Source: Azospirillum sp. 412522 (lineage in GTDB: Bacteria; Pseudomonadota; Alphaproteobacteria; Azospirillales; Azospirillaceae). Taken from it: 64,000 nucleotides of DNA. The stretch lies in contig NZ_RWIJ01000030.1 in NCBI RefSeq assembly GCF_019805165.1, forward strand, positions 1-64,000, read 5' to 3'. The notes beneath the pieces were generated by a model. It ran no database searches. It was not told the DNA's origin and worked only from the letters and a program-made list of their open reading frames with translations. Below, piece by piece: positions 8,804-16,919 of the stretch (positions within the stretch are counted from its first letter, which is position 1; each line of letters starts with the position of its first letter). Made by a program: the position numbers and the translations under genes.

Positions 8804-10126
8804 TCAGACGTACCTGTTGACGATGTTCTCCAGATACTCCTGCCGGCCGGAGCGCGGCTGGGGGTTGAGGCCGGAGGTCAGCGCCCGGTCGGCCAGCGTG
8901 GCGAGGTCGCGCTTGCCGGAGAGGATCGCCTGGCCTTCCGCGCCGTCCCAGCCGGCGTAGCGCTCGGCCAGCGGCTTGGTCAGGGCGCCGTCCTCCAGCA
9001 TCTGCGCCGCCTGCAACAGGGCGCGGGCGCAACTGTCGATGCCGCCGATGTGGCCGTGCAGCAGGTCGGCGGGGTCGAGCGACTGGCGGCGGATCTTGGC
9101 GTCGAAATTCAGGCCGCCGGTGGTGAAGCCGCCGCCCTTCAGGATGTCGTGCATGACCACGGTCAGCTCGCCGATGTCGTTGGCGAACTGGTCGGTGTCC
9201 CAGCCCAGCAGCGCGTCGCCGCGGTTCATGTCGAGCGAGCCGAAGATGCCGAGCGCCAGCGCCAGCGCCACCTCGTGCTGGAAGCTGTGGCCGGCGAGGA
9301 TGGCGTGGTTCTGCTCGATGTTCACCCGCACGTCGGCCAGCAGGTCGTAGCGCTCCAGGAAGCCGTAGACGGTGGCGACGTCGAAGTCGTACTGGTGCTT
9401 GGTCGGCTCGCGCGGCTTCGGCTCGATCAGGATCGGGCCGTCGAAGCCGATCCTGTGCTTGTGCTCCACCACCATCGCGAGGAAGCGGCCCATCTGGTCC
9501 AGCTCCCGCTTCAGGTCGGTGTTCAGCAGCGTCTCGTAGCCCTCGCGGCCGCCCCACATGACGTAGTTGGCGCCGCCCAGAGCATGAGTGGCCTCCAGCG
9601 CCGCGCGGACCTGACCGCAGGCGTAGAGGAAGACGTCCGGATCGGGGTTGGTCGCCGCGCCGGCCATGTAGCGGCGGTTGGAGAACAGGTTGGCGGTGCC
9701 CCACAGCAGACGGACCTTGGCGGTCTCCATCTTCGCCGCGAACAGCTCGGTGACGGCCTTCAGGTTGTCGACGCTCTCGGCCAGCGAGTCGCCTTCCGGC
9801 GCGGCGTCGAGGTCGTGGAAGCAGAAGAAGGGGATGTCGAGCAGGCGGAACATCTCGAAGGCGACGTCGGCCTTGTCGCGCGCCGCCGCCATCGGGTCCT
9901 GGCCGGGGCGCATCCACGGGCGCTGGAAGGTCTCGCCGCCGAAGGGGTCGCCGCCCGGCCAGCAGAAGCTGTGCCAGTAGCAGGCGGCGAGCCGCAGATG
10001 GTCCTCCATCCGCTTGCCCAGCACGACGCGGTCCTTGTCGTACCAGCGGTAGGACAGCGGGTCGCGGCTGTCCGGCCCGCGATAGGCCACCGGGGACAGG
10101 TCGCCGAAGAAAGAGGCGGTGCTCAA
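8804..10126 (-). CDS. xylA: xylose isomerase
   Basis: The 440-residue product isomerises D-xylose to D-xylulose in the cytoplasm. The family signature FFCFHDLDAAP gives catalytic H104 and D107. Further metal-site segments are ILIEPKPREPTKHQYDFD, IEQNHAILAGHSFQHE and NRGDALLGWDTDQF. Length matches the 440-residue proteobacterial class. There is no ATG at the N-terminus; TTG at 10126 is the start, with AAGGAG 8 nt upstream, and its TTGA overlaps the xylB stop, so translation is coupled. It is the last gene of regulator-xylB-xylA and converges on the big palindrome. Confidence 0.97.
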   Translation of the reverse strand: MSTASFFGDLSPVAYRGPDSRDPLSYRWYDKDRVVLGKRMEDHLRLAACYWHSFCWPGGDPFGGETFQRPWMRPGQDPMAAARDKADVAFEMFRLLDIPFFCFHDLDAAPEGDSLAESVDNLKAVTELFAAKMETAKVRLLWGTANLFSNRRYMAGAATNPDPDVFLYACGQVRAALEATHALGGANYVMWGGREGYETLLNTDLKRELDQMGRFLAMVVEHKHRIGFDGPILIEPKPREPTKHQYDFDVATVYGFLERYDLLADVRVNIEQNHAILAGHSFQHEVALALALGIFGSLDMNRGDALLGWDTDQFANDIGELTVVMHDILKGGGFTTGGLNFDAKIRRQSLDPADLLHGHIGGIDSCARALLQAAQMLEDGALTKPLAERYAGWDGAEGQAILSGKRDLATLADRALTSGLNPQPRSGRQEYLENIVNRYV

Positions 10127-11574
10127 GACGCGAACTCCTTGGCAAGGGGGTAGAGCCGGCGCCAGCGCAGCCAGGCCTGGCTGTACGCCTCGGCGCGGGC
10201 CGGATCGGGGGTGAAGGTTTCGAGGCGGCGGGGCTTGCGGCAGACGGCGGTGGGGGCCTCCCCGGTCGCCGCCATGCGGCCGAGATGGGCGGCGCCCAAG
10301 GCCGCTCCGACCTCGCCGTCCTCGATGCGGTGGATGGTGACGCCGAGCGCGTCGGCGCAGATCCGCGCCCACAGCCGGGAGCGGGAACCGCCGCCGGCAA
10401 GGTCGAACGCCGTGGGCGCGCCCTCCCCCAGTGCGACGAGGTTGTCGCGGGAGGCGAAGGCGACGCCCTCCAGCACCGCCTGGACCATTGCGTTCCGGTC
10501 AGTCTCCGCCGACAGGCCGGCGAACAGGCCGCGGACGGTGGCGTCGTTGTGGGGGGTGCGCTCGCCCGACAGGTAGGGCAGGAAGGCGACCGGCGAGGGG
10601 CCGTCGACGGCGTCGCCGAGCGGGGCCAGCAGCTCCGCCTCCGGCGCGCCGAGGGTGGAGGCGGCCCAGGCCAGCGAGGCGGCCGAGGACAGCATGACGC
10701 CCATCTGGTGCCAGACGCCGGGCAGCGCATGGCAGAAGGCATGGACCGCCATCGCCGGGTTGGGCAGGAAACGGTCGGTCGTCCGCCACACCACGCCGGA
10801 GGTGCCCAGGCTGAGGAAGCCGTCACCCGGCGTGATGGCGCCGAGGCCGACGGCGCTGGCGGCGCAGTCCCCTGCCCCACCTGCCACCAGCGGCGGCGTT
10901 TTCATGCCCCAGCGGCGGGCCAGTTCGGGCGACAGCTGGGCGACGGCGTCGGAGCCTTCGGCCAGATCGGGCATATGGGCGCGGGTCATGCGGGTGGCGG
11001 CGAGCAGCTCGTCCGACCAGTCGCGCCGGCCGACGTCCAGCCACAGCGTGCCGGAGGCGTCCGACATCTCCTCCACCATGGCGCCGGTGAAGCGCCAGCG
11101 GACATAGGCCTTGGGCAGCAGCACCTTGGCGAGGGCGGCGAAGACCTCCGGCTCTTCCTCCGCCACCCACAGCAGTTTGGGTGCGGTGAAGCCGGGCATG
11201 GCGATGTTTCCGCTGAGGATGCGGAGCGCCGGCAGCGTCTCCTCCAGCGTCGCGCACTGGCGATGGGACCGGCCGTCGTTCCACAGGATGGCGGGGCGCA
11301 GCACCCGGTTGTCGCTGCCCAGCAGCACGGCGCCATGCATCTGGCCGGAGAAGCCGATGCCGAGCACGGCGGCCAGCGCCGACGAATGTCGTTCGGCCAG
11401 CTCGTCCACCGCGGCGATGGCGGCGGCGACCCAATCCTCCGGCTCCTGCTCCGACCACAGGGGATGGGGGCGGGAGACGGAGCAGGGGCGCGACGCGCTG
11501 GCGGCGACGGCTCCGTCGGCGTCGGTCAGAACCGCCTTGACGCTCGATGTGCCGATGTCGATTCCGAGAAACAT
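10123..11574 (-). CDS. xylB: xylulokinase
   Basis: The 483-residue FGGY-family kinase phosphorylates D-xylulose for entry into the pentose phosphate pathway. It begins MFLGIDIGTSSVKAVLTD, the ATPase phosphate loop. It has GQMHGAVLL in the substrate site, GGAGDCAASAVGLG with the catalytic Asp, and a late AGGGSRSRLWARICADALG adenosine motif. The ATG at 11574 is chosen for homology and a GGAAAGG upstream; the frame also runs open through the palindromic repeat to 11742, which encodes an HALTGIVK repeat unlikely to be translated. The stop overlaps the TTG of xylA. Confidence 0.96.
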   Translation of the reverse strand: MFLGIDIGTSSVKAVLTDADGAVAASASRPCSVSRPHPLWSEQEPEDWVAAAIAAVDELAERHSSALAAVLGIGFSGQMHGAVLLGSDNRVLRPAILWNDGRSHRQCATLEETLPALRILSGNIAMPGFTAPKLLWVAEEEPEVFAALAKVLLPKAYVRWRFTGAMVEEMSDASGTLWLDVGRRDWSDELLAATRMTRAHMPDLAEGSDAVAQLSPELARRWGMKTPPLVAGGAGDCAASAVGLGAITPGDGFLSLGTSGVVWRTTDRFLPNPAMAVHAFCHALPGVWHQMGVMLSSAASLAWAASTLGAPEAELLAPLGDAVDGPSPVAFLPYLSGERTPHNDATVRGLFAGLSAETDRNAMVQAVLEGVAFASRDNLVALGEGAPTAFDLAGGGSRSRLWARICADALGVTIHRIEDGEVGAALGAAHLGRMAATGEAPTAVCRKPRRLETFTPDPARAEAYSQAWLRWRRLYPLAKEFAS

Positions 11575-11589
11575 GGCTTCGACCTTTCC

Positions 11590-11676
11590 GATGCCCGTCA
11601 GGGCATGCTTTACGATGCCCGTCAGGGCATGCTTTACGATGCCCGTCAGGGCATGTTCTTGACGCCCGTCAGGGCA
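11590..11676. repeat. tandem 24-bp palindromic repeat in the xylB leader
   Basis: The unit contains ATGCCC-GTCA-GGGCAT, a self-complementary stem with a 4-base loop, followed by a GCTTTAC spacer. Units lie at 11590-11613 and 11614-11637, a third diverges after 11655, and a partial fourth (11663-11676) overlaps the end of the LacI gene, supplying its TGA stop. On the transcript these would form a row of small hairpins between regulator and kinase genes. Confidence 0.85.
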
Positions 11677-12724
11677 GATTGTCGCGCAGGATGACCTGGA
11701 CCCGGATGTGCTCCTGCGCCGCGACGATCTCCTGGCCCGCAACCAGGGCGTGGAGCACCCGTGCCATCGAGCGCACCTCGTGCCCCGGATCCTGGGCGAC
11801 CAGGGCGGCGAAGGTGCCGTCCAGCAGCATGCGGCGGGTGGCCGGCGTCAGCTCGTGTCCGACGCAGAGGATCCTGCGGGCGAGGCCGGCCTCGGCCAGC
11901 GCCTCGCCGATACCGACGGAGCCTTCGCCGGTGTTGTAGATCGCCACCAGATCGGGGGTGTCGGCCAGCATGCGGCGGACCAGATCGCGGTTGCGGTCGG
12001 GGTCGTCGCGGCCCTCCACCGGGGTCAGCCGGATCAGGTGGGGATATTCCTCCGCCAGCACCTGGTCGAAGCCGAAGCGGCGTTCGGCATGGTCGCGCAG
12101 GCTGCCCGCCCCGGTGACGATGCCGACGGCGCCCCGCTCGTCGCCGCGCGGCGGACCGAGGAAGCGGCCGACCAGCGACCCGGCGGTGCGGCCGGCGGCG
12201 ATGTTGTCGATGCCGACATAATGCTGGCGCCGCGACGACGGGGCGTCCGACACCAGAGTCACCACCGCCATGCCGGCCTCGACCAGATCGTCGATGGCGG
12301 CGCGGATGCGGGGGTGATCGAGCGCCACCAGCGCCACGCCGTCGAAGCGGCCCGGCAGCGCGGCCAGAGCCGCCGCCAGCGTGTCGGCGTCGAACACGTC
12401 GGTCTCGACGATCTCCACCCCGATGCGCCGGGCGCGGAACCAGCCGGCCTGGGCGCGGATGTTGTCGGCGATATCCATCATGAAGCGGTTGCCGCCGCCG
12501 GGCAGGACCACGGCGAAGCGCCAGGAGCGCGAGCGCGCCAGCTCCGCCGCCGCCGCCAGCGGCCGGAAGCCCAGCCGCCGCACCGCCTCGTGCACCTTGT
12601 GCGCGGTCTTGGCGCTGACGCCGGGCCGGCCGTTGACGACCCGGTCGGCCGTCGCAAGGCTTACGCCGGCCGCCGCCGCCACGTCGCGCAGGGTCAGGGG
12701 TGCGTCGTTGGCTTGATTGTTCAT
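11669..12724 (-). CDS. LacI-family regulator of the xylose operon
   Basis: The 351-residue product has an N-terminal LacI helix-turn-helix (LTLRDVAAAAGVSLATADRVVNGRPGVSAKTAHKVHEAVRRL) and a periplasmic-binding-like sugar domain (FAVVLPGGGNRFMMDIADNIR, HYVGIDNIAAGRTAGSLVGRF, AIYNTGEGSVGIGEAL). It is transcribed with xylB and xylA, so it is the likely xylose-responsive repressor and is probably autoregulated through the palindrome 22 bp upstream. The start at 12724 gives the usual N-terminus; an ATG at 12736 is possible, and neither has a strong ribosome site. Confidence 0.92.
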   Translation of the reverse strand: MNNQANDAPLTLRDVAAAAGVSLATADRVVNGRPGVSAKTAHKVHEAVRRLGFRPLAAAAELARSRSWRFAVVLPGGGNRFMMDIADNIRAQAGWFRARRIGVEIVETDVFDADTLAAALAALPGRFDGVALVALDHPRIRAAIDDLVEAGMAVVTLVSDAPSSRRQHYVGIDNIAAGRTAGSLVGRFLGPPRGDERGAVGIVTGAGSLRDHAERRFGFDQVLAEEYPHLIRLTPVEGRDDPDRNRDLVRRMLADTPDLVAIYNTGEGSVGIGEALAEAGLARRILCVGHELTPATRRMLLDGTFAALVAQDPGHEVRSMARVLHALVAGQEIVAAQEHIRVQVILRDNLP

Positions 12725-12745
12725 GGCGCGAACCATATGCCGGCA

Positions 12746-12767
12746 TTTTGAGGTGCGCAACTCAAAA
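12746..12767. promoter_or_regulatory. candidate LacI-type operator of the xyl operon
   Basis: TTTTGAG and CTCAAAA flank a palindromic TGCGCA core with one extra base on each side, making a 22-bp near-perfect palindrome. It sits just upstream of the regulator-xylB-xylA operon, where a LacI repressor would block transcription. AT-rich arms around a central CG step fit LacI operators. Confidence 0.65.
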
Positions 12768-13026
12768 TATGATGGATGGCCCTGTCCCTTACTTTTGGCC
12801 GATCCGCGGCGAAGCTGGGCCAGTTGACGGACATGGGCTTTTAGGTACGTACGTCAGTATGCGGCGTGGGCGGGCCATCATTGGGCTTAGGCGGCGCGAA
12901 TCGCTGCCCCCGACCGGACGCCGCGCTACTCCCGATGGGATTCGACACCTTCGATTGCACCCATGACCGGAGGACTCGCGGGAATTTAGGCTTGCTCCTC
13001 CCTCGTGCCACAGCGAGCAGGGTGGA
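12768..13026. other. intergenic region between xyl operon and helicase
   Basis: Beyond the palindrome nothing specific is seen. The AT-rich AAAATATGATGGATGG stretch near the operator probably belongs to the xyl promoter; the rest should hold the helicase promoter, but no clear -35/-10 pair stands out. Confidence 0.4.
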
Positions 13027-14877
13027 ATGCCGCAGCTGAGAACCCATCAGCAACTGGTCAGCGCCATCGCCGACGCCATCGGCCAGCAGCAGACGGAGGT
13101 TCGCGACGTTCTGGCGGCGGTGACGCCCGGCGGGGGGAAGTCGCTGCTGCCGGTCATCATGGCGGCGGCGCTGCACAAGGCGGGTCGGATCGACCGGGTC
13201 TGCTGGATCGTGCCGCGCGACAGCCTGCGCCAGCAGGCCGAGGAGGCCTTCGTCGATCCGCGCTGGCGCGAGCTGTTGGGACACAGCATCGCCCTGCGCG
13301 CGGCGGAGAACGGGCGCGACCTCTGCCGCGGATTGCAGGGGTACGTCACCACCTATCAGGCGGTCGCCGCCGCCCCCGACCTGCACCTTCAGGAGTTCCG
13401 CCGTCACCGCTATCTGCTGGCGGTGGACGAGCTGCATCATCTGCCGGCGGTCTTCGACACCGACCGGATGGCGGCGGTGGAGGAGGAGACGGCCTGGAGC
13501 CGGTCGATCCTGCCGCTGCTGGAGAACGCGTCGGCCCGGCTGCTGATGAGCGGGACGCTGGAGCGGGCCGACGGCCGGCCGATCCTGTGGCTGCCCTACC
13601 GCGCGCCGCAGGGAACCCGCAAGGTGCGGGAGATCGACTTCAAGGCGCCAAGCTGGGCGGTGGTCGGCTATTCGCGGCGGCAGGCGCTGGCGGAAAAGGC
13701 GATCCTGCCGGTGACGTTCGGCGCGATGGACGGGACGGCCTCCTGGCTGGACGCCGAGCGGACCAACCGCTGGGTCGATTCCCTGTCCAAGGCGGGGGAG
13801 AACACGCGCGACGCCCTGTTCACCGCGCTGCGCACCGGCTTCGCCCAGGCGATGCTGCGCGAAGCCTACCGCTCCTGCCGGGAGCATCGGGCGAAGCGGC
13901 GGGCGGAACTGAAGCTGCCGAGCGGGCGCGACGATCCGGGGCTGGGCAAGCTGCTGGTGATCGCCCCGGACCAGGAGACGGCGCGCTTCTACCTGGAGAC
14001 CCTGCAGGGCTGGATGCCGAAGGCGCAGGCCGGGCGCATGGCGCGGCTCGCCATCTCGGACTGCCGCGACGCGCAGGAGGTGGTGGCCGCCTTCCGGCTG
14101 CGGCCCGAGCCGGCGGTGCTGGTCTCGGTCGCCATGGCCTATGAGGGGCTCGACGCGCCGTCGATCACCCATGTCGCCTGCCTGACCCACATCCGCTCCC
14201 GCCCCTGGCTGGAACAGGCGATCGCGCGGGCGACGCGGGTGGACCCCCATGGCGGCCCCTACGACCGGCAGCGGGCGCTGGTCTACCACCCCTCCGACGC
14301 GCTGTTCGAGCAGTTCCGCACCATGGTGGAGACCCAGCAGGGCACCCGCGCCATGGTGAAGACCCGCCGTCCCCAGCAGGAGCTGCCGTTCGAGCGGTCG
14401 ACGGAGCGGGAGCCGGAGATCATTCCGCTGGAATCCAACGCCACCGCGCTCAGCTTCGCCGTGGTGGCGCCGGGGCCGGACTTCGGATCCCACGCACGGG
14501 ATCCGGGAGAGCTGCCGCTGACGCCGAGCGCGGCGGAGCATCATCTGCGCCAGCGCATCGGCCAGCTCGTCGCCGCGCAGGTGATCGAGGACGAGGACAA
14601 CAACCTCGTCGGCGAAGGGCCGACCGGCTACCACATCTACAACGCGGTGCTGAAGCGGCTGATGAAGAAGGCGCGCTCCGAGATGACGCTGTCGGAGCTG
14701 GAGGCGACGGTCGGCTGGCTGGAGCGCAACCGGCTGTCGGACCACCGCCACCTGATCGCCGACGACCCCCAGTTCACCTGGTCCACCCGGCGGCGGGGGG
14801 CGCAGCGGGCGGGCTATGGGATGCCCGCCTCCCGCGGTGCGGACAGAGTCCCCTCTCCCCCCCGGGGAGAGGGTTAG
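13027..14877 (+). CDS. SF2 DEAD/DEAH-like helicase
   Basis: The 616-residue protein has superfamily-2 helicase motifs. Walker A is TPGGGKS (residues 33-39), Walker B is VDELHH (133-138), motif III is LLMSGTL (near 175), and a motif-VI-like QAIARATR lies near 400. The C-terminal third (about 420-600) is unlike standard helicases and includes ELPFERSTEREPEIIPLESN. It stands alone with no methylase, nuclease or partner gene. Its last residues (VPSPPRGEG) are encoded by a dispersed GC palindrome that has extended the reading frame. A DNA-repair or defence role is possible but unproven. Confidence 0.85.
   Translation: MPQLRTHQQLVSAIADAIGQQQTEVRDVLAAVTPGGGKSLLPVIMAAALHKAGRIDRVCWIVPRDSLRQQAEEAFVDPRWRELLGHSIALRAAENGRDLCRGLQGYVTTYQAVAAAPDLHLQEFRRHRYLLAVDELHHLPAVFDTDRMAAVEEETAWSRSILPLLENASARLLMSGTLERADGRPILWLPYRAPQGTRKVREIDFKAPSWAVVGYSRRQALAEKAILPVTFGAMDGTASWLDAERTNRWVDSLSKAGENTRDALFTALRTGFAQAMLREAYRSCREHRAKRRAELKLPSGRDDPGLGKLLVIAPDQETARFYLETLQGWMPKAQAGRMARLAISDCRDAQEVVAAFRLRPEPAVLVSVAMAYEGLDAPSITHVACLTHIRSRPWLEQAIARATRVDPHGGPYDRQRALVYHPSDALFEQFRTMVETQQGTRAMVKTRRPQQELPFERSTEREPEIIPLESNATALSFAVVAPGPDFGSHARDPGELPLTPSAAEHHLRQRIGQLVAAQVIEDEDNNLVGEGPTGYHIYNAVLKRLMKKARSEMTLSELEATVGWLERNRLSDHRHLIADDPQFTWSTRRRGAQRAGYGMPASRGADRVPSPPRGEG
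14851..14873. repeat. CCCTCTCCCC/GGGGAGAGGG palindrome, copy 2
   Basis: The arms 14851-14860 and 14864-14873 are perfect inverted repeats and belong to the same family as the large palindrome at 8637-8787. It overlaps the 3' end of the helicase gene and probably also ends its transcript. Confidence 0.7.
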
Positions 14878-14926
14878 AGGGGGATGCGCCGCGTGTCTTC
14901 CCGAGTATCCTCGCGGTGCGCCCCCC

Positions 14927-15898
14927 TCACCCCGTCCCTCTCCCCCCCGGGGAGAGGGGTAGGGAGAGGGGGATACCGGGAGGGGAGAGGGAGGTCGGCC
15001 ACGGGCACCGTCCCTCCAGCAGGTCGCGTTCGCGGGTCAGGGCTTCGGCCATGAAGTCGAGGAAGGCGCGGACGCGGCCCATGTGGCGCAGATCCTCGTG
15101 GGTCAGCAGCCAGAGCTTGGCGTCGGCTTCCGCCATCGGATCGCCGATGCGGCGGAAGGCGGGGTCGCGGTCTACTACCCCGCAGGGCAGCAGGCCGAGG
15201 CCGATCCCGGCCCGCACCGCCTCCACCGCACCCGCCACCGAGTTGACGCGGTAGCCGATGGACGGCGCCGGCACCATGCGCTTCATCCAGTGGGCGAGGT
15301 TGGTGTGGTCGAAGGACTCGTCCAGACCGATCCAGGGGTGCCGCTCGAGGTTGGCGGTGACCTCCTTTCCATCCAGATAGGCGGTCGCGCCATAGACGGC
15401 GAAGGCCAGCCCCGACACTGCCCGGCCGACCAGATTTTCCGGGGGCCGGTTGGTGGCGCGGATCGCCACGTCGGCCTCCCGCCGGGTCAGGCTGAGCGAG
15501 GCCTCCGCCGCCACCAGATCGACCCGCAGCTCGGGATGGCGCCGGCGGAAAGCGGCGACGTGGCGCGGCAGGATGTAGAGGGTCAGGATGTCGACGGTGG
15601 TCACGCGCAGGGTGCCGCCGATCTGGGTGTCTCGGCCGGACAGCAGACGGTTGGCGGCGGCCAGATCCTCCTCCATCTTCTGCGCCACCCGGTGCATCTC
15701 GTCGCCCGCCGAGGTCAGCACATAGCCGCCCGGCATCTTGTCGAACAGCTGGGCGCCCATCGCCTGCTCCAGCGCCGTCACCCGGCGCAGCACCGTGCTG
15801 TGGTTGACCCCCAGCGCGCGCGCCGCCGCCGACAGCGAGCCGTGCCGCGCCACGGCCAGCAGGTACCGAAGATCGTCCCAATTGTTGCCGCTTACCAT
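14927..15898 (-). CDS. LysR-family transcriptional regulator
   Basis: The 323-residue product opens with a LysR winged helix (WDDLRYLLAVARHGSLSAAARALGVNHSTVLRRVTALEQAMGAQLFDK) and continues with the effector domain (GTLRVTTVDILTLYILPRHVAAFRRRHPELRVDLVAAEASLSL). The ATG at 15898 gives a normal N-terminus. The C-terminal ~20 residues (SLSPPGIPLSLPLSPGGRG) are Pro/Gly-rich and encoded by palindromic repeat DNA, so the native protein probably ended earlier. It diverges from the membrane-protein gene at 16023, which may be its target. Confidence 0.9.
   Translation of the reverse strand: MVSGNNWDDLRYLLAVARHGSLSAAARALGVNHSTVLRRVTALEQAMGAQLFDKMPGGYVLTSAGDEMHRVAQKMEEDLAAANRLLSGRDTQIGGTLRVTTVDILTLYILPRHVAAFRRRHPELRVDLVAAEASLSLTRREADVAIRATNRPPENLVGRAVSGLAFAVYGATAYLDGKEVTANLERHPWIGLDESFDHTNLAHWMKRMVPAPSIGYRVNSVAGAVEAVRAGIGLGLLPCGVVDRDPAFRRIGDPMAEADAKLWLLTHEDLRHMGRVRAFLDFMAEALTRERDLLEGRCPWPTSLSPPGIPLSLPLSPGGRGTG
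14936..14958. repeat. CCCTCTCCCC/GGGGAGAGGG palindrome, copy 3
   Basis: The arms 14936-14945 and 14949-14958 are inverted copies of the same motif as at 14851. Together the two copies sit between the converging helicase and LysR genes and run into the LysR 3' end. Confidence 0.7.
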
Positions 15899-15929
15899 TT
15901 ATTCCCGCTCATCCATGCAGATGCTTTTT

Positions 15930-15948
15930 GCAAAACTCGCGAATTTGC
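15930..15948. promoter_or_regulatory. inverted repeat, possible LysR site
   Basis: GCAAA-N9-TTTGC lies in the 124-bp gap between the LysR gene and the divergent membrane-protein gene. Its place suits an operator, but the arms are short. Confidence 0.3.
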
Positions 15949-16022
15949 GCTCACCAGAGCACAGGTTAGGGTCGGGACCAAGCGCAGCCTGCGCCACTCC
16001 ATCCAATTCCGGCTTTTCCCCA

Positions 16023-16877
16023 ATGTCCGAGCTGCTTCAAGATCCCTTCGTCCAATCCAGCATCCTGCCCCTGCTGGTCGGCCTGATCCTGGTCGGTGTC
16101 CTGCACCTGCTGCGGCGTCCGCTGGCGGCGGCCGGGATCGCGGCCGGCTTCCTGGTGGTCTTCGCGCTGGTGGTCGGCCTGCCGGCCCTGCCTCCGCCGT
16201 CGAGCATGGGCAAGCTGTTCTGGTCGTCGGCCGCCGGGCTGCTGCTGGGCGTCGCCGCCGACACCGCCGGTGTCCGCGGCCGGGCCGCCTCGGCGCTGCT
16301 GGCGGTCTGGCTGGCCGCTTCGCTGCTGTGGATCGCCTTGCCCGCGCTCGACTCCACGGCAGCCGTCGTCAGCTTCGTCATCCTGCTCGGCGCGGCGGCG
16401 TGGGTCGCTTTTGGCCGCGGTTCGGAGACGCATGGCCTGGAGGGGGGCGGAAGCCCGACCGCGCCGGCCGCCTCGCTGCTGGCGCTGGCGCTGGCCGTCG
16501 GCGGCACCGCGCTGATCGGCTCCTCGGCCTCCATCGCCCAGATGGCGCTGGCCCTGGCGGCGTCGGCCGGCGGCTTCCTGCTGTGGAACTGGCCGGTCGA
16601 ACGCCATGGCTGGGGCCTGTCGGGCCAGGTGGCGACCGGCATCGCCGTGCTGCTGGCCGGCGTGCTGACCCTCTTCACCCAGGCGCAGACCGCCGTCCTG
16701 CTGCTGGCGCTGCCGGCCCTGCTGGCCGGCCATCTGCGCCGCTTCATCCCCCAGGGCCACGGCCTCGTCGGCCGGGCCGCCTCGGCGGCCGCCGTCACGG
16801 TGGTCGCGGTCCTGCCGGCGCTGGTCGCCATCGGCGCGGCCTATGCGCTGACCGACGGCGAAGCCTCGCCCTACTGA
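16023..16877 (+). CDS. polytopic membrane protein of unknown function
   Basis: The 284-residue product is almost wholly hydrophobic, with about eight to nine predicted membrane segments, e.g. SSILPLLVGLILVGVLHLL, AAGIAAGFLVVFALVVGLPAL, AVVSFVILLGAAAWVAF and MALALAASAGGFLLWNW. No catalytic or transport motif is recognised. An upstream in-frame extension to 15738 overlaps the LysR gene and was rejected; ATG 16023 follows the divergent regulator by 124 bp. It precedes the YceI gene by 42 bp and may be co-transcribed with it. Function unknown. Confidence 0.75.
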   Translation: MSELLQDPFVQSSILPLLVGLILVGVLHLLRRPLAAAGIAAGFLVVFALVVGLPALPPPSSMGKLFWSSAAGLLLGVAADTAGVRGRAASALLAVWLAASLLWIALPALDSTAAVVSFVILLGAAAWVAFGRGSETHGLEGGGSPTAPAASLLALALAVGGTALIGSSASIAQMALALAASAGGFLLWNWPVERHGWGLSGQVATGIAVLLAGVLTLFTQAQTAVLLLALPALLAGHLRRFIPQGHGLVGRAASAAAVTVVAVLPALVAIGAAYALTDGEASPY

Positions 16878-16919
16878 TCCTCCTTCCATCAATCCATCCT
16901 GTTTTCCGGAGTCCAGTTC

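Noticed and set aside
8696..10153. 485-residue plus-strand frame opposite xylA
   Set aside because: Shadow of xylA in GC-rich DNA, low-complexity composition, and it starts inside the palindrome.
11590..11676. CRISPR-like array
   Set aside because: The units are contiguous with a 7-8 base constant spacer, not unique spacers of about 30 bases, and there are no cas genes.
11574..11742. N-terminal extension of xylB through the repeats (HALTGIVK repeats)
   Set aside because: The extension is encoded by the palindromic repeat, while the family N-terminus GIDIGTSS begins right after ATG 11574.
12841..14751. 636-residue minus-strand frame opposite the helicase gene
   Set aside because: It is an Arg/Gly/His-rich antisense shadow without motifs; the plus-strand frame carries complete helicase motifs.
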